Shown: positions 1-6,965, numbered from the stretch's first letter. The stretch is DNA of 17,558 bases from Nitrospirota bacterium (GCA_029858145.1 JAOUFP010000008.1:1-17558), one strand, 5' to 3'. Made by a program: numbers and translations. The notes: generated from the sequence alone by a model not told the origin.

Positions 1-640
1 CTACAAATTCAAAATAAAGTCAGCAGGCTGCGCTTGTGACTGCGTCGCATCGATAGCACGTGCCGACATGTCCATCATCGGTACCTGGAAGGGTGACATC
101 AAGATAGACCAGGCCGAGGTCCAGAACTATGCCAAGAGCGGCATGGACATCAACGCAGAGATCGTAGGCATGTGCCCTACCCAGTGCATAAGCTATGACG
201 GCAAGGCACTCACGATAAACAACTCTGAATGCAACAGGTGCATGCACTGTATAGCGAAGATGACGAAGGCCCTGAGGCCTAGCGGTGAAAGGGGAGCGAC
301 CATCTGTATCGGAAGTAAGGCCCCGATCGTTGTCGGCTCACTGCTTTCCTGGGTTATTGTTCCGTTCATCAAGGTTGAGGAGCCGTATACCGAACTCAAA
401 GAGCTTATCAGAAATATCTGGGATTGGTGGGATGAGAATGCGAAGCCGAGAGAGAGAATCGGTGAGGTCATCGAAATGAAAGGCATGAGGTCCTTCCTCG
501 AGGCTATCGGCGTACCGCCTATGCCGCAGCAGATCAAGGAGCCGAGGAAAGATCCGTTCATGTTCTATACGGAGGCTGACATTGCTTCATACAAGGCAAA
601 GGAAGCTGAAGAAAAGAAGACGGGAAAATACAAATTCTAA
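1..640 (+). CDS. dsrA: Dissimilatory sulfite reductase alpha subunit, 3' part
   Basis: The frame is open from base 2 to the TAA at 638-640, giving 212 residues, about the C-terminal half of a protein usually 400-440 long; the start lies outside the window. DsrA forms the cytoplasmic alpha2beta2 enzyme that reduces sulfite at a siroheme-[4Fe-4S] centre. The fragment opens with the CxxxC pair of the siroheme-linked cluster (fragment C10 and C14, within GCACDC, then VASIARAD). A ferredoxin domain follows, with one Cys 19 residues before a CxxCxxC group (ECNRCMHC), the DsrA spacing. The tail (IWDWW, then RERIGE, then KEPR) is also DsrA-like. Oddity: in the usual GCPNDC motif the N is Cys here, adding a thiol inside the cluster loop. 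dsrB starts 33 bases downstream behind a strong ribosome site. The identification is near certain. Confidence 0.98.
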   Translation, partial: YKFKIKSAGCACDCVASIARADMSIIGTWKGDIKIDQAEVQNYAKSGMDINAEIVGMCPTQCISYDGKALTINNSECNRCMHCIAKMTKALRPSGERGATICIGSKAPIVVGSLLSWVIVPFIKVEEPYTELKELIRNIWDWWDENAKPRERIGEVIEMKGMRSFLEAIGVPPMPQQIKEPRKDPFMFYTEADIASYKAKEAEEKKTGKYKF

Positions 641-673
641 TTTAAATTATCTCAGATAAGGAGGAACTTTAAG

Positions 674-1744
674 ATGGCATTACCACAGAGAAAAACAGAT
701 ATCGGCCCCCCCCATTTTGAGCAGTTTCTGCCGCCGGTAATCAAGAAGAACTACGGCAAATGGAAATACCACGATATTATCACACCGGGCACTATGGTGC
801 ATGTGGCTGAGAGCGGAGACAAGCTCTGGACAGTAAGGGTTGCATCTCCAAGATTGCTGTCAACAGATACCATCCGCGAGCATTGCGATGTCGCGGATAA
901 ATACTGTGACGGGTATTTCCGTTATACCACGAGGAACAACGTCGAGTTTCTCGTGTCTGACGAGAGCAAACTCGATCCGCTCAAGAAGGATCTTACTGCC
1001 CGCGGTTTCAAGATGGGCGGCATCGGCAATGGTATCACGAACGTTGTCCATACCCAGGGATGGGTACACTGCCACAGCGCATGTACCGACGCATCCGGTC
1101 TCGTGAAAGCCATGATGGATGAACTCTTTGAGTACTTTGAATCAAAAAGGCTTCCGGCCAAGGTCAGGCTTGCGGTCGCCTGCTGCGTTAATATGTGCGG
1201 TGCAGTGCATTGCTCAGATATCGCAGTCGTTGCAGTTCACACCAAGGTCCCCGTAATAAACCACGAAAATTTCAAGAACATGTGCGAATTGCCTACGGTC
1301 ATCGGATCCTGTCCGACCCGTGCGATCAGCCCTGATCCTGCGCAGAAGAGCGTCAAGATCAATCCTGAAAAATGCATGTACTGCGGGAACTGCTTCACCG
1401 TATGTCCTCCGATCAGCATCAAGGACCCTGAAAGAGACGGCGTCGCGATTGTTGTCGGCGGAAAGATCAGCAGCTTAAGGACGAGCCCCAAGTTCTCCAA
1501 GCTCGTTATTCCTTACATCTCGAATGAGCCGCCTAGATGGCCTAAGGTCGTTGCGGCAATAAAACATATTGTTGAGGTCTATGGAGCAAATGCCCGGAAG
1601 CATGAGAGAATGGGTGAATGGATCGAAAGGATCGGATGGGAAAGGTTCTTCTCACTTACCGGTATCGATTTCACTTTCCAGTCCATCGATGACTTCACAT
1701 TCATGAGAGATACCATGAGGACTTCCGCAGCATTTAAGTGGTAA
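674..1744 (+). CDS. dsrB: Dissimilatory sulfite reductase beta subunit
   Basis: This 356-residue protein is full length for DsrB, the subunit that carries the catalytically active siroheme in characterised enzymes. The siroheme cluster ligands are visible: C133 (WVHCHSAC) and C170, C171, C175 (ACCVNMC). The 37-residue gap between C133 and C170 matches the family pattern. A ferredoxin domain follows with C213 and C234, C237, C240, C244 (CMYCGNCFTVCP). The N-terminal region (TDIGPPHFEQFLPPV) is typical of DsrB, so the start at 674 is secure; AAGGAGG sits 8 bases upstream of it. It lies 33 bases after dsrA and is almost certainly cotranscribed. Codons 11-13 contain a run of eight C (706-713), but the reading frame through it gives the expected family sequence. 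A 12-bp stem-loop follows the stop. Confidence 0.99.
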   Translation: MALPQRKTDIGPPHFEQFLPPVIKKNYGKWKYHDIITPGTMVHVAESGDKLWTVRVASPRLLSTDTIREHCDVADKYCDGYFRYTTRNNVEFLVSDESKLDPLKKDLTARGFKMGGIGNGITNVVHTQGWVHCHSACTDASGLVKAMMDELFEYFESKRLPAKVRLAVACCVNMCGAVHCSDIAVVAVHTKVPVINHENFKNMCELPTVIGSCPTRAISPDPAQKSVKINPEKCMYCGNCFTVCPPISIKDPERDGVAIVVGGKISSLRTSPKFSKLVIPYISNEPPRWPKVVAAIKHIVEVYGANARKHERMGEWIERIGWERFFSLTGIDFTFQSIDDFTFMRDTMRTSAAFKW

Positions 1745-1769
1745 TTCGGTAGGGATTTAAGAAAGATAA

Positions 1770-1796
1770 GGGCAGTTCCGAATATCGGGACTGCCC
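1770..1796 (+). terminator. Stem-loop between dsrB and dsrD, no U-tract
   Basis: Bases 1770-1781 pair with 1785-1796 in a 12-bp stem with one G-T wobble and a three-base loop. It begins 25 bases after the dsrB stop. The following bases are CCTTATAAATC, not a run of T, so it does not look like a full intrinsic terminator. It could be a leaky terminator or a 3' stabiliser that sets dsrAB message levels above dsrD. The stem is seen directly; its role is inferred. Confidence 0.6.
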
Positions 1797-1837
1797 CCTT
1801 ATAAATCGCAGAAAAATGAATCACGGGGGTAAGGTAT

Positions 1838-2086
1838 ATGGAAACAGCTGAACTTCAGGACAAAATATTTGCCTTCGTACTGGCAGCAAAAGGCAAAAAG
1901 AAACTGAAAGAAAAGGATATCATCAAAGGTGTCAATGCCGAAACCGGTGTCGAAATGGATGCGGTTAAGAAGGCCATGAGAAGTATGATCGATGTGGGAA
2001 GACTTATGTATTCCTATGGCGGCGGTGCCAGTTCCGTAGAGATTCCGAGCGATGAGTATCTGCGGGAGAAAGGTCTCTTAAAGTAG
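1838..2086 (+). CDS. dsrD: DsrD, allosteric activator of DsrAB
   Basis: This 82-residue protein is close to the usual length of about 78 for DsrD, a small winged-helix protein found next to dsrAB in sulfate and sulfite reducers. DsrD is reported to bind DsrAB and raise its sulfite-reducing activity rather than act as a DNA-binding regulator. The sequence has the expected basic, helical N-terminal half (AAKGKKKLKEKDIIKG), the helix KKAMRSMIDVGRLMY, and a short wing leading to EIPSDEYL. GGGGTAAGG stands about 6 bases before the ATG. It lies 93 bases after dsrB, with a stem-loop between, and is followed by a strong terminator. Its presence is a standard marker for the reductive direction of the Dsr pathway. 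Confidence 0.96.
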   Translation: METAELQDKIFAFVLAAKGKKKLKEKDIIKGVNAETGVEMDAVKKAMRSMIDVGRLMYSYGGGASSVEIPSDEYLREKGLLK

Positions 2087-2123
2087 GCCATTCCGCGTAG
2101 ACTTTTCCAGGTGCAAAAAATGG

Positions 2124-2146
2124 ACAGAGGGGGCATACCCCTCTGT
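2124..2146. terminator. Bidirectional intrinsic terminator after dsrD
   Basis: Bases 2124-2132 pair perfectly with 2138-2146 (ACAGAGGGG against CCCCTCTGT) around a five-base loop. On the plus strand the stem is followed by TTTGCTTTTC. On the minus strand it is followed by the complement of the A6 run at 2115-2120, that is CCATTTTTT. It sits between dsrD and the converging cysteine-cluster gene, so it can stop transcription from both sides. Confidence 0.85.
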
Positions 2147-2153
2147 TTGCTTT

Positions 2154-2846
2154 TCAGCCGCAGATCTTGTCCATGAGCTGAAATCCCCTTGCGCCCAGGA
2201 TTTTAAAGAGCGGACGGCCGAAGGCAAAAAGTTCCTCCCCAAGAGAAAGTCCGAATTGGGCAACAGCCTGTGATCTGAGCGTAAGGTCACGCTGTGCCAG
2301 AGCGGTGATTTTGTCAAGCAGTGCAGCATTGTCTTTTTTCTTAACAAAGGCTGAAATAAGCCCTTCTGCCTTCTCCATGGAACATTCCTTTTCATGTATC
2401 TTAATAAAGGGTAAAAGTGGATCATCCTTGCTGATAATGTCAAAGCGGTCAAGAGTGTTTTGTCCTATGACAGACAGGAGCCCTGCGGTGTCCCAGCATT
2501 TGAGGAGACGGCATTCCAAAGGCCGATAGGCGTAAACAATGCAGGCGGATTTTTTTTCATCGAAAAAGCAGCAATCCCAACCCTTTCTTTTCCCTGCAAG
2601 CTTGACAATTTCCTTTTGAACGGGTTCAAGCCTGCTGCTGAGAGGAGAAAACGCCAATTCCCCTTTTCGTAGGGTTATCAGAGCCTCGCGATCTATATGG
2701 CCTGCAAGGATAATTTTAATATCTTCCTTGTGCAGGGCAGGGCCGCCCTTCCGGCAGCATGTTCCGCATCTCATGCAATTCGTTGCGGCATGAGAAGGGG
2801 AATTGTGAATGGCCTTTTGTCTTTTTACGGTTTTCCTTGAGCTCAT
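2154..2846 (-). CDS. YkgJ-family cysteine-cluster protein
   Basis: This 230-residue protein has the CxxCxxCC signature near its N-terminus (C24, C27, C30, C31; NCMRCGTCC). Further cysteines follow in GWDCCFF, SACIVY and RPLECRLLKC. This is the pattern of the YkgJ / UPF0153 family, thought to bind zinc or an iron-sulfur cluster; its biochemical role is unknown. Residues from about 120 onward form a helical region without a motif I recognise. The gene converges on dsrD, shares its terminator, and is divergent from the dsrN-like gene across a 258-base gap. No clear ribosome site precedes the ATG at 2846, so the exact start is less certain than the family. There are no membrane segments or signal peptide, so it is probably cytoplasmic. 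A link to cluster loading in Dsr enzymes is only a guess from position. Confidence 0.85.
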   Translation of the reverse strand: MSSRKTVKRQKAIHNSPSHAATNCMRCGTCCRKGGPALHKEDIKIILAGHIDREALITLRKGELAFSPLSSRLEPVQKEIVKLAGKRKGWDCCFFDEKKSACIVYAYRPLECRLLKCWDTAGLLSVIGQNTLDRFDIISKDDPLLPFIKIHEKECSMEKAEGLISAFVKKKDNAALLDKITALAQRDLTLRSQAVAQFGLSLGEELFAFGRPLFKILGARGFQLMDKICG

Positions 2847-3044
2847 GATTTTTCAGTAACTGGAATTAAAAATGACTGCAGCACTATTTTAAGGCATTTG
2901 CCTGGAAGAGTCCAATTTCCGGTGCTGCTGCCTGATATCTCCAACGCATGAGGCGGGCGTAAACGGGAGATGCTTCTTGCTACAACTGGGACTGGATTGC
3001 GCTGCTCTTACTGCTGTCATGGTCCGCTATTTATGGATTATGCT

Positions 3045-3073
3045 TTAACTTGCATCCGGTGCTCGGCTATAAT
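3045..3073 (+). promoter_or_regulatory. Candidate sigma-70 promoter for the dsrN-like operon
   Basis: TTAACT (3045-3050) and a perfect TATAAT (3068-3073) are 17 bases apart. Transcription would start near 3080 and leave a leader of about 25 bases with AAAAAGGAGAAG as ribosome site before the ATG at 3105. The rest of the 2847-3104 gap holds no other structure I can support. Only the -10 box is strong. Confidence 0.5.
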
Positions 3074-3104
3074 TACCTAAAGCGTTTGTGAAAAAGGAGA
3101 AGTA

Positions 3105-4520
3105 ATGAAGTCGAGATATCCAAGGCTCATAATCGCCGGGCTAAAAGGCGGCGCAGGGAAGACAACCGTTTCCCTCGGACTCATATCAGCGTGGTCCGAA
3201 AGTGGGCTGTCAGTCGTTCCCTACAAGAAAGGGCCGGATTATATCGACGCGGGATGGCTTTCCTCGGCGGCTGAAAGACCCTGTTATAATCTGGACCCTT
3301 TTTTAATTCGAAAAGAAAAAATACTGGACTCATTCATTGGGCATTTCGGCAATGCCGATTGTGCTGTCATAGAAGGCAACAGGGGTCTCTATGACGGCAT
3401 GGACGCCGCAGGGACTTACAGTACTGCAGAACTCGCAAAGATGCTCAAGGCCCCTGTGCTTCTTGTTCTTGACTGCACAAAGGTGACGAGAACGGCCGCT
3501 GCTATCCTTATGGGGATGCAGAAGTTTGACAAGAAGGTCGATCTGAAAGGGGTTGTCCTGAATCAGATTGCAGGTGCCAGGCATGAAAAGGTTATCAGGG
3601 AGTCGATAGAGAAGTACTGCAAAATACCTGTTCTTGGTGCAATACCGAAGCTGGGGAAAGATTTTCTGTCAGAGAGACATATGGGGCTGACCCCCTTCCA
3701 GGAACATCCCGGGGTGAAAGAGGCATTGAAAGCAGCCAGAGAGATTATCGCGGAATATCTCGACCTTGACGGAATTCTGAAAATTGCACGAGGAGCAAAG
3801 TCATTTGATAGCGGTCGGGAGGGGAAAGCCGGGAAACAGCGAGAGCCGGCCTTAGGGCGGCAGATGTCATCTGTCAGGGTGGGAATTATCAGGGATTCCG
3901 CCTTTCAGTTTTATTATCCCGAGAACTTTGAGGAACTGGAGAAAAGAGGCGCCGAACTGGTGGAGATCAGCGCGATGAAGGAGAAAAAACTTCCCGATAT
4001 AGATGCCCTTTATATCGGTGGAGGTTTTCCTGAAACAAATGCGATTTCGCTTGCAAGGAATACCTCTTTTAAAAGATCGCTCCGCAGGGCGGTGGAAGAA
4101 GGTCTCCCCGTATATGCAGAGTGCGGCGGGTTGATGTATCTCGGGGAGGCCCTTCGTCTGGGCGGGAAAAAATATTCCATGGCCGGGATATTCCCGATCG
4201 AATTTTGCCTGGAAAAAAAGCCGCAGGCCCATGGCTATACGATTGTCGAAACTGCTGCTGCAAGTCCCTATTATCCGGAGGGTATTTTACTGAAAGGGCA
4301 TGAATTCCATTATTCGAGAGTTATCAGCAATGAACGGGCAGGGCTTTCCTTTTCATTCCGGATGAAACGGGGGCACGGGATTATAGATAAAAAAGACGGA
4401 TTATGTTATAAAAACGTATTGGCAACCTATACCCATCTTCATGCCCTGGGGGCCCCTGAATGGGCAGACGGTCTTATAAAACAGGCCCGCTCGTACAAGG
4501 AAAGGTTTTTAAGGTGCTGA
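3105..4520 (+). CDS. dsrN: Cobyrinate/siroheme a,c-diamide synthase (CbiA/DsrN type)
   Basis: The 471-residue protein has both halves of a CbiA/CobB enzyme. The N-terminal ATPase domain has a P-loop (GLKGGAGKTT, residues 12-21), PDYIDAG, and EGNRGLYDG near residue 90. The C-terminal class I glutamine amidotransferase domain has YIGGGFPE, the nucleophile C340 (AECGGLMYL), and TYTHLHALG with H444 and H446. The family uses glutamine and ATP to amidate acetate side chains of corrinoids. In dsr loci the same protein, called DsrN, is held to amidate siroheme to siroamide for DsrAB. Position beside dsrABD favours that role, but cobalamin genes at the far end of the window keep the corrinoid role open. 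The next gene overlaps its stop, so the two are translationally coupled. Confidence 0.92.
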   Translation: MKSRYPRLIIAGLKGGAGKTTVSLGLISAWSESGLSVVPYKKGPDYIDAGWLSSAAERPCYNLDPFLIRKEKILDSFIGHFGNADCAVIEGNRGLYDGMDAAGTYSTAELAKMLKAPVLLVLDCTKVTRTAAAILMGMQKFDKKVDLKGVVLNQIAGARHEKVIRESIEKYCKIPVLGAIPKLGKDFLSERHMGLTPFQEHPGVKEALKAAREIIAEYLDLDGILKIARGAKSFDSGREGKAGKQREPALGRQMSSVRVGIIRDSAFQFYYPENFEELEKRGAELVEISAMKEKKLPDIDALYIGGGFPETNAISLARNTSFKRSLRRAVEEGLPVYAECGGLMYLGEALRLGGKKYSMAGIFPIEFCLEKKPQAHGYTIVETAAASPYYPEGILLKGHEFHYSRVISNERAGLSFSFRMKRGHGIIDKKDGLCYKNVLATYTHLHALGAPEWADGLIKQARSYKERFLRC

Positions 4521-5164
4521 AGAAAGATCTGCTTTCTTTATTGGGACAACAGAGATATGATGAGATTACAAAGAAAGCACGGGAAAATGTCAAGGGGATT
4601 TTCAGGCTGCTTATCAGTGTCGCCTATGACAAGAGCGATATTTTATGCTGGAGGGCGATAGAAGCGACAGGGATCGTTGCCGGAGAAATAGCGCAGTCGA
4701 GTCCTGATGTGGTAAGGAACCTGGCACAGAGGCTTCTCTGGATGATGCGCGATGAGTCGGGAAACAACCCCTGGAGCGCGCCGGAGATGCTCGGGGAGAT
4801 CGTCAGAAACAGTCCCGATGCGTTTGCTGACATTGCTCCGGTCATCGCGTCGTTTCACGATGAGCTGATGCTGCGGCGCGGGGTTCTCCGGGCAATCTTC
4901 AGGATCGGTGAAGTACGTCCGGATCTGATAGATATTTCCGGCGAATTCATAATGCCTTATCTGCGTGATGAAGACCCCGTGGTGCGGGCGTATTCTCTGT
5001 TGATAGCAGGAGCGTATAATTTAGGTGAAACCCTCGCCTTCATATCAGCCCTGAAGGACGACGGTGGTGCTGTTACGCTTTACAGCGGTGGAGATTTTTT
5101 CTCCACGAGCGTGGGCCGGATAGCAGGAAAGATTTATGAAGGTTTATCCGGGAAGGAGTGTTAA
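4514..5164 (+). CDS. DVU0298-like helical-repeat protein, function unknown
   Basis: I place the start at the GTG at 4514, which overlaps the preceding stop by 7 bases (GTGCTGA) behind AAGGAAAGG; the earlier in-frame ATG at 4460 would overlap by 61 bases and has no better ribosome site. The product has 216 residues and is nearly all alpha-helical, with repeated units of the HEAT/ARM kind (for example AIEATGIVAGEIAQSSPDVVRNLAQRLLWMMRDE is one pair of helices in position, followed by a similar unit with MLGEIVRNSPD). It resembles a conserved family of sulfate reducers typified by DVU0298. There are no catalytic motifs, signal peptide or membrane segments, so a scaffold or binding role is plausible but unproven. 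It sits between the dsrN-like gene and a zinc-ribbon gene in one tight operon, which suggests work connected with Dsr assembly or siroheme handling. Confidence 0.8.
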   Translation: MLKKDLLSLLGQQRYDEITKKARENVKGIFRLLISVAYDKSDILCWRAIEATGIVAGEIAQSSPDVVRNLAQRLLWMMRDESGNNPWSAPEMLGEIVRNSPDAFADIAPVIASFHDELMLRRGVLRAIFRIGEVRPDLIDISGEFIMPYLRDEDPVVRAYSLLIAGAYNLGETLAFISALKDDGGAVTLYSGGDFFSTSVGRIAGKIYEGLSGKEC

Positions 5165-5515
5165 ATGAGAGGAAACGGCGAGAGCAGTATGTTGCGCTGT
5201 CCATTTTGCGATAATCCGATTGAAGACCCCCAGGAGATAATGAGCCGTTTCGGCAACACCTTCAGCGGGGGCAGGTGCGCGTGCGGCGCAGTGTATGTTT
5301 ATGACAGGTCCGGCCACAATATGGGAGATGCGTATGTCGATGTGCTGAACCTGGCCTACGACGGCGATCTCGATAACGCATGGAGCAAGACGCCGGATGA
5401 AGACTACGAAATTCTGGAGCTGACCTATAATACCAGAAGACATAAATTTGGCAGAGAAACAGGCTCACGCGGCAGGCCGTCGCCGAGCTTTCTTTTTGTC
5501 CGGCTTAAAAAGTGA
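5165..5515 (+). CDS. Small zinc-ribbon protein, function unknown
   Basis: The ATG follows the upstream TAA with no gap, and GGAAGGAG lies 6 bases before it, so this 116-residue product is translationally coupled to its neighbour. Two cysteine pairs, CPFC (C12, C15) and CAC (C38, C40), can form a zinc or iron knuckle. The middle (SGHNMGDAYVDVLNLAYDGDLDNAW) is acidic, and the tail is basic (RRHKFGRETGSRGR, then VRLKK). I do not recognise a characterised family; proteins like this occur as conserved hypotheticals beside DVU0298-type genes in sulfate reducers, as far as I recall. It is last in the unit: no terminator is visible before the AT-rich gap. It is a real gene by spacing and coding pattern; the function is open. 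Confidence 0.75.
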   Translation: MRGNGESSMLRCPFCDNPIEDPQEIMSRFGNTFSGGRCACGAVYVYDRSGHNMGDAYVDVLNLAYDGDLDNAWSKTPDEDYEILELTYNTRRHKFGRETGSRGRPSPSFLFVRLKK

Positions 5516-5838
5516 GCAGTGAACGCTGTGCTGAAGATTGATGCGAATGTTGCGATATTGTTGCAGAGGAAGGAATGTTGACGATATCGCATATTTACAT
5601 AAAGTCCCGATTATTAATGAATAAATAAAGATGATTGACTGATAAGTTTTTTTTATTTGACCCTGGATGGCTATGTGTATTAGTGTTTATAGCCTGAACT
5701 GATAATTAAAGAAACAGATTAGTTCGAAAAACTCATTAATAAATAAAATACTCTATGGGTATTTTAGCTTTATTTGGAGGGAATTAGTCTCCTCCAAATA
5801 TGGAATCCAAACATCATGTAAGAAAGGGGGAACAAACA
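5516..5838. other. AT-rich gene-free region upstream of dsrC
   Basis: These 323 bases hold no gene. They become markedly AT-rich from about 5590. ACTGATAA occurs twice, at 5638-5645 and 5698-5705, exactly 60 bases apart, and ATTAAT-AATAAA-like stretches recur at 5613 and 5735. GCGATAT (5552-5558) is inverted as ATATCGC (5584-5590). A TTGACC at 5657-5662 is a possible -35 box, but the only -10-like partner (TATTAG, 5678) is 15 bases away. TAAAAT at 5744-5749 is another possible -10 without a clear partner. A dsrC promoter very likely lies here, but I cannot fix it. Confidence 0.55.
5771..5800 (+). promoter_or_regulatory. Perfect 10-bp inverted repeat in the dsrC leader
   Basis: TATTTGGAGG (5771-5780) and CCTCCAAATA (5791-5800) are exact reverse complements around a 10-base loop. 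The element ends 38 bases before the dsrC start. As RNA it would form a stable 5' leader hairpin that locks away a GGAGG sequence; as DNA it could be an operator. There is no T-run after it, so it is not an intrinsic terminator. The repeat is seen; the role is inferred. Confidence 0.6.
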
Positions 5839-6174
5839 ATGCCAACAATGGATTTTCAGGGAAAACAGATTGAGGTGGATGACGACGGCTATCTGTTGAA
5901 TCTCGACGACTGGACAAAGGAATTGGCTGTCGAGCTGGCGAAGCAGGACAGCATAGAACTCACAGAGGCTCACTGGGAAGTCATCACCTTCCTGAGGGAC
6001 TATTACAAGCAGTATCAGATAGCTCCTATGATTAAGATCCTGGTTAAAGAAATTGGTAAAGCGATGGGGCCGGAAAAAGGCAACACAAAATACCTTTATG
6101 AGCTTTATCCAGGCGGACCTGCAAAACAGGCATGCAGATATGCCGGGCTGCCAAAGCCAACAGGCTGCGTATAA
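5839..6174 (+). CDS. dsrC: DsrC sulfur-carrier protein
   Basis: DsrC takes the sulfur from sulfite reduced at DsrAB as a trisulfide between two C-terminal cysteines, and DsrMKJOP reduces it back. The C-terminal arm here is canonical: GPAKQACRYAG and then PTGCV, with both conserved cysteines, the second next to last. The N-terminal core (DFQGKQIEVDDDGYL) and helical middle (ITFLRDYYKQYQIAPMIKIL) match the DsrC/TusE family. I choose the ATG at 5839 (111 residues), preceded by GAAAGGGGG about 8 bases away; an in-frame ATG at 5800 would add 13 residues, lies in the leader stem and lacks a ribosome site. It stands alone between a long leader and its own terminator, as suits a gene needed in excess over dsrAB. 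Confidence 0.96.
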   Translation: MPTMDFQGKQIEVDDDGYLLNLDDWTKELAVELAKQDSIELTEAHWEVITFLRDYYKQYQIAPMIKILVKEIGKAMGPEKGNTKYLYELYPGGPAKQACRYAGLPKPTGCV

Positions 6175-6204
6175 GAGCATTGCCTTACAGTAAAGTATCA
6201 AAAA

Positions 6205-6241
6205 ACAGTACCCCATTGAGTATTCTTTGGGGTACTGCTTT
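6205..6241 (+). terminator. Intrinsic terminator after dsrC
   Basis: CAGTACCCCA (6206-6215) pairs with TGGGGTACTG (6228-6237), a 10-bp stem with a 12-base loop, followed by CTTTT. It starts 31 bases after the dsrC stop and separates dsrC from the dsrMKJOP unit. Confidence 0.85.
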
Positions 6242-6389
6242 TAAGGCGGATAAAGTCAGAGGGGGGAAGGAGCAATGGGCCAATAATGGTGTTTACGCGA
6301 TATCACAAAGCTTATCGTAATCCTTTTTCAGTCTCTGCGACTCTTTCTCAAACCTTTACCCTTCCCGCGCGTTCAGGGAGTGACCGGTA

Positions 6390-6941
6390 ATGGGTACGAA
6401 TCTGAAAAATATCCTGTCAGAGAAAAGACCGGCCATCCTGGACAGGTGGGTCGATCATATCCTCGATACGTATCCCTCCGATACCGCCAGTTTTATGCGC
6501 GACAAGAAAAGCAGATTTGCCAATCCTGTAGGGCACAGCATATCGGCTGGTGTTGAGGGCATCTTCGAAGCCCTTCTTCAGGGAATTGTTCAGGAACAGG
6601 TTTCCGTATTCCTCGACAATATCATCAGGATACGGGCTATTCAGGATTTTACCCCGTCGCAGGCCATCTCATTTGTCTTCTTCCTGAAAAAAATTATACG
6701 GGATGAGCTTGCGGGGGAGATCCGCGAAAACAGCCTTGCCGATGAACTGATGCTGCTTGAGGATCAGATTGATTCCCTGGGACTCCTTGCGTTCGACATT
6801 TTTATGCGCTGCAGGGAGAAGCTGTATGATATCAAGGCAAATGAAACGAGAAGCATGACTTTCAGACTTTTGCAGAAAGCAAATCTGATCTGTGAGAAGC
6901 CGGGAGAAGAACCGGATGTCCCAGACAGTAACTCTGAATAA
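6390..6941 (+). CDS. RsbRD N-terminal-domain protein
   Basis: The 183-residue protein resembles the N-terminal sensor domain of RsbRD, an all-helical domain of stressosome-type co-antagonists, but has no STAS domain behind it. It starts with LKNILSEKRPAILDRWVDHILDTYP, followed by helices through about residue 150 (for example SQAISFVFFLKKIIRDEL). The last 20 residues are acidic and probably flexible. No signal or membrane segment is seen. AGGGAG lies 9 bases before the ATG. dsrM begins 24 bases after its stop, so it is the first gene of the dsrMKJOP unit. As far as I recall, stand-alone RsbRD-N genes recur directly upstream of dsrM in sulfate reducers. A sensory or assembly role is inference; the ligand is unknown. 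Confidence 0.82.
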   Translation: MGTNLKNILSEKRPAILDRWVDHILDTYPSDTASFMRDKKSRFANPVGHSISAGVEGIFEALLQGIVQEQVSVFLDNIIRIRAIQDFTPSQAISFVFFLKKIIRDELAGEIRENSLADELMLLEDQIDSLGLLAFDIFMRCREKLYDIKANETRSMTFRLLQKANLICEKPGEEPDVPDSNSE

Positions 6942-6965
6942 CTTCAAACGAAAAGAGGTAGACAA

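Noticed and set aside
706..713. Run of eight C in early dsrB as a frameshift or phase-variable site
   Set aside because: The frame on both sides gives the expected DsrB N-terminal sequence (TDIGPPHFEQF), so there is no sign of a shift.
3867..4232. Minus-strand open frame of 121 codons opposite the dsrN-like gene
   Set aside because: It lies opposite the conserved amidotransferase domain and shows no family pattern of its own.
4460..4513. Upstream ATG for the helical-repeat gene
   Set aside because: It would give a 61-base overlap with the dsrN-like gene; the GTG at 4514 has a better ribosome site and a compact coupled overlap.
5800..5838. Upstream in-frame ATG for dsrC
   Set aside because: It lies in the 3' arm of the leader stem, lacks a ribosome site, and would add 13 residues not expected for DsrC.
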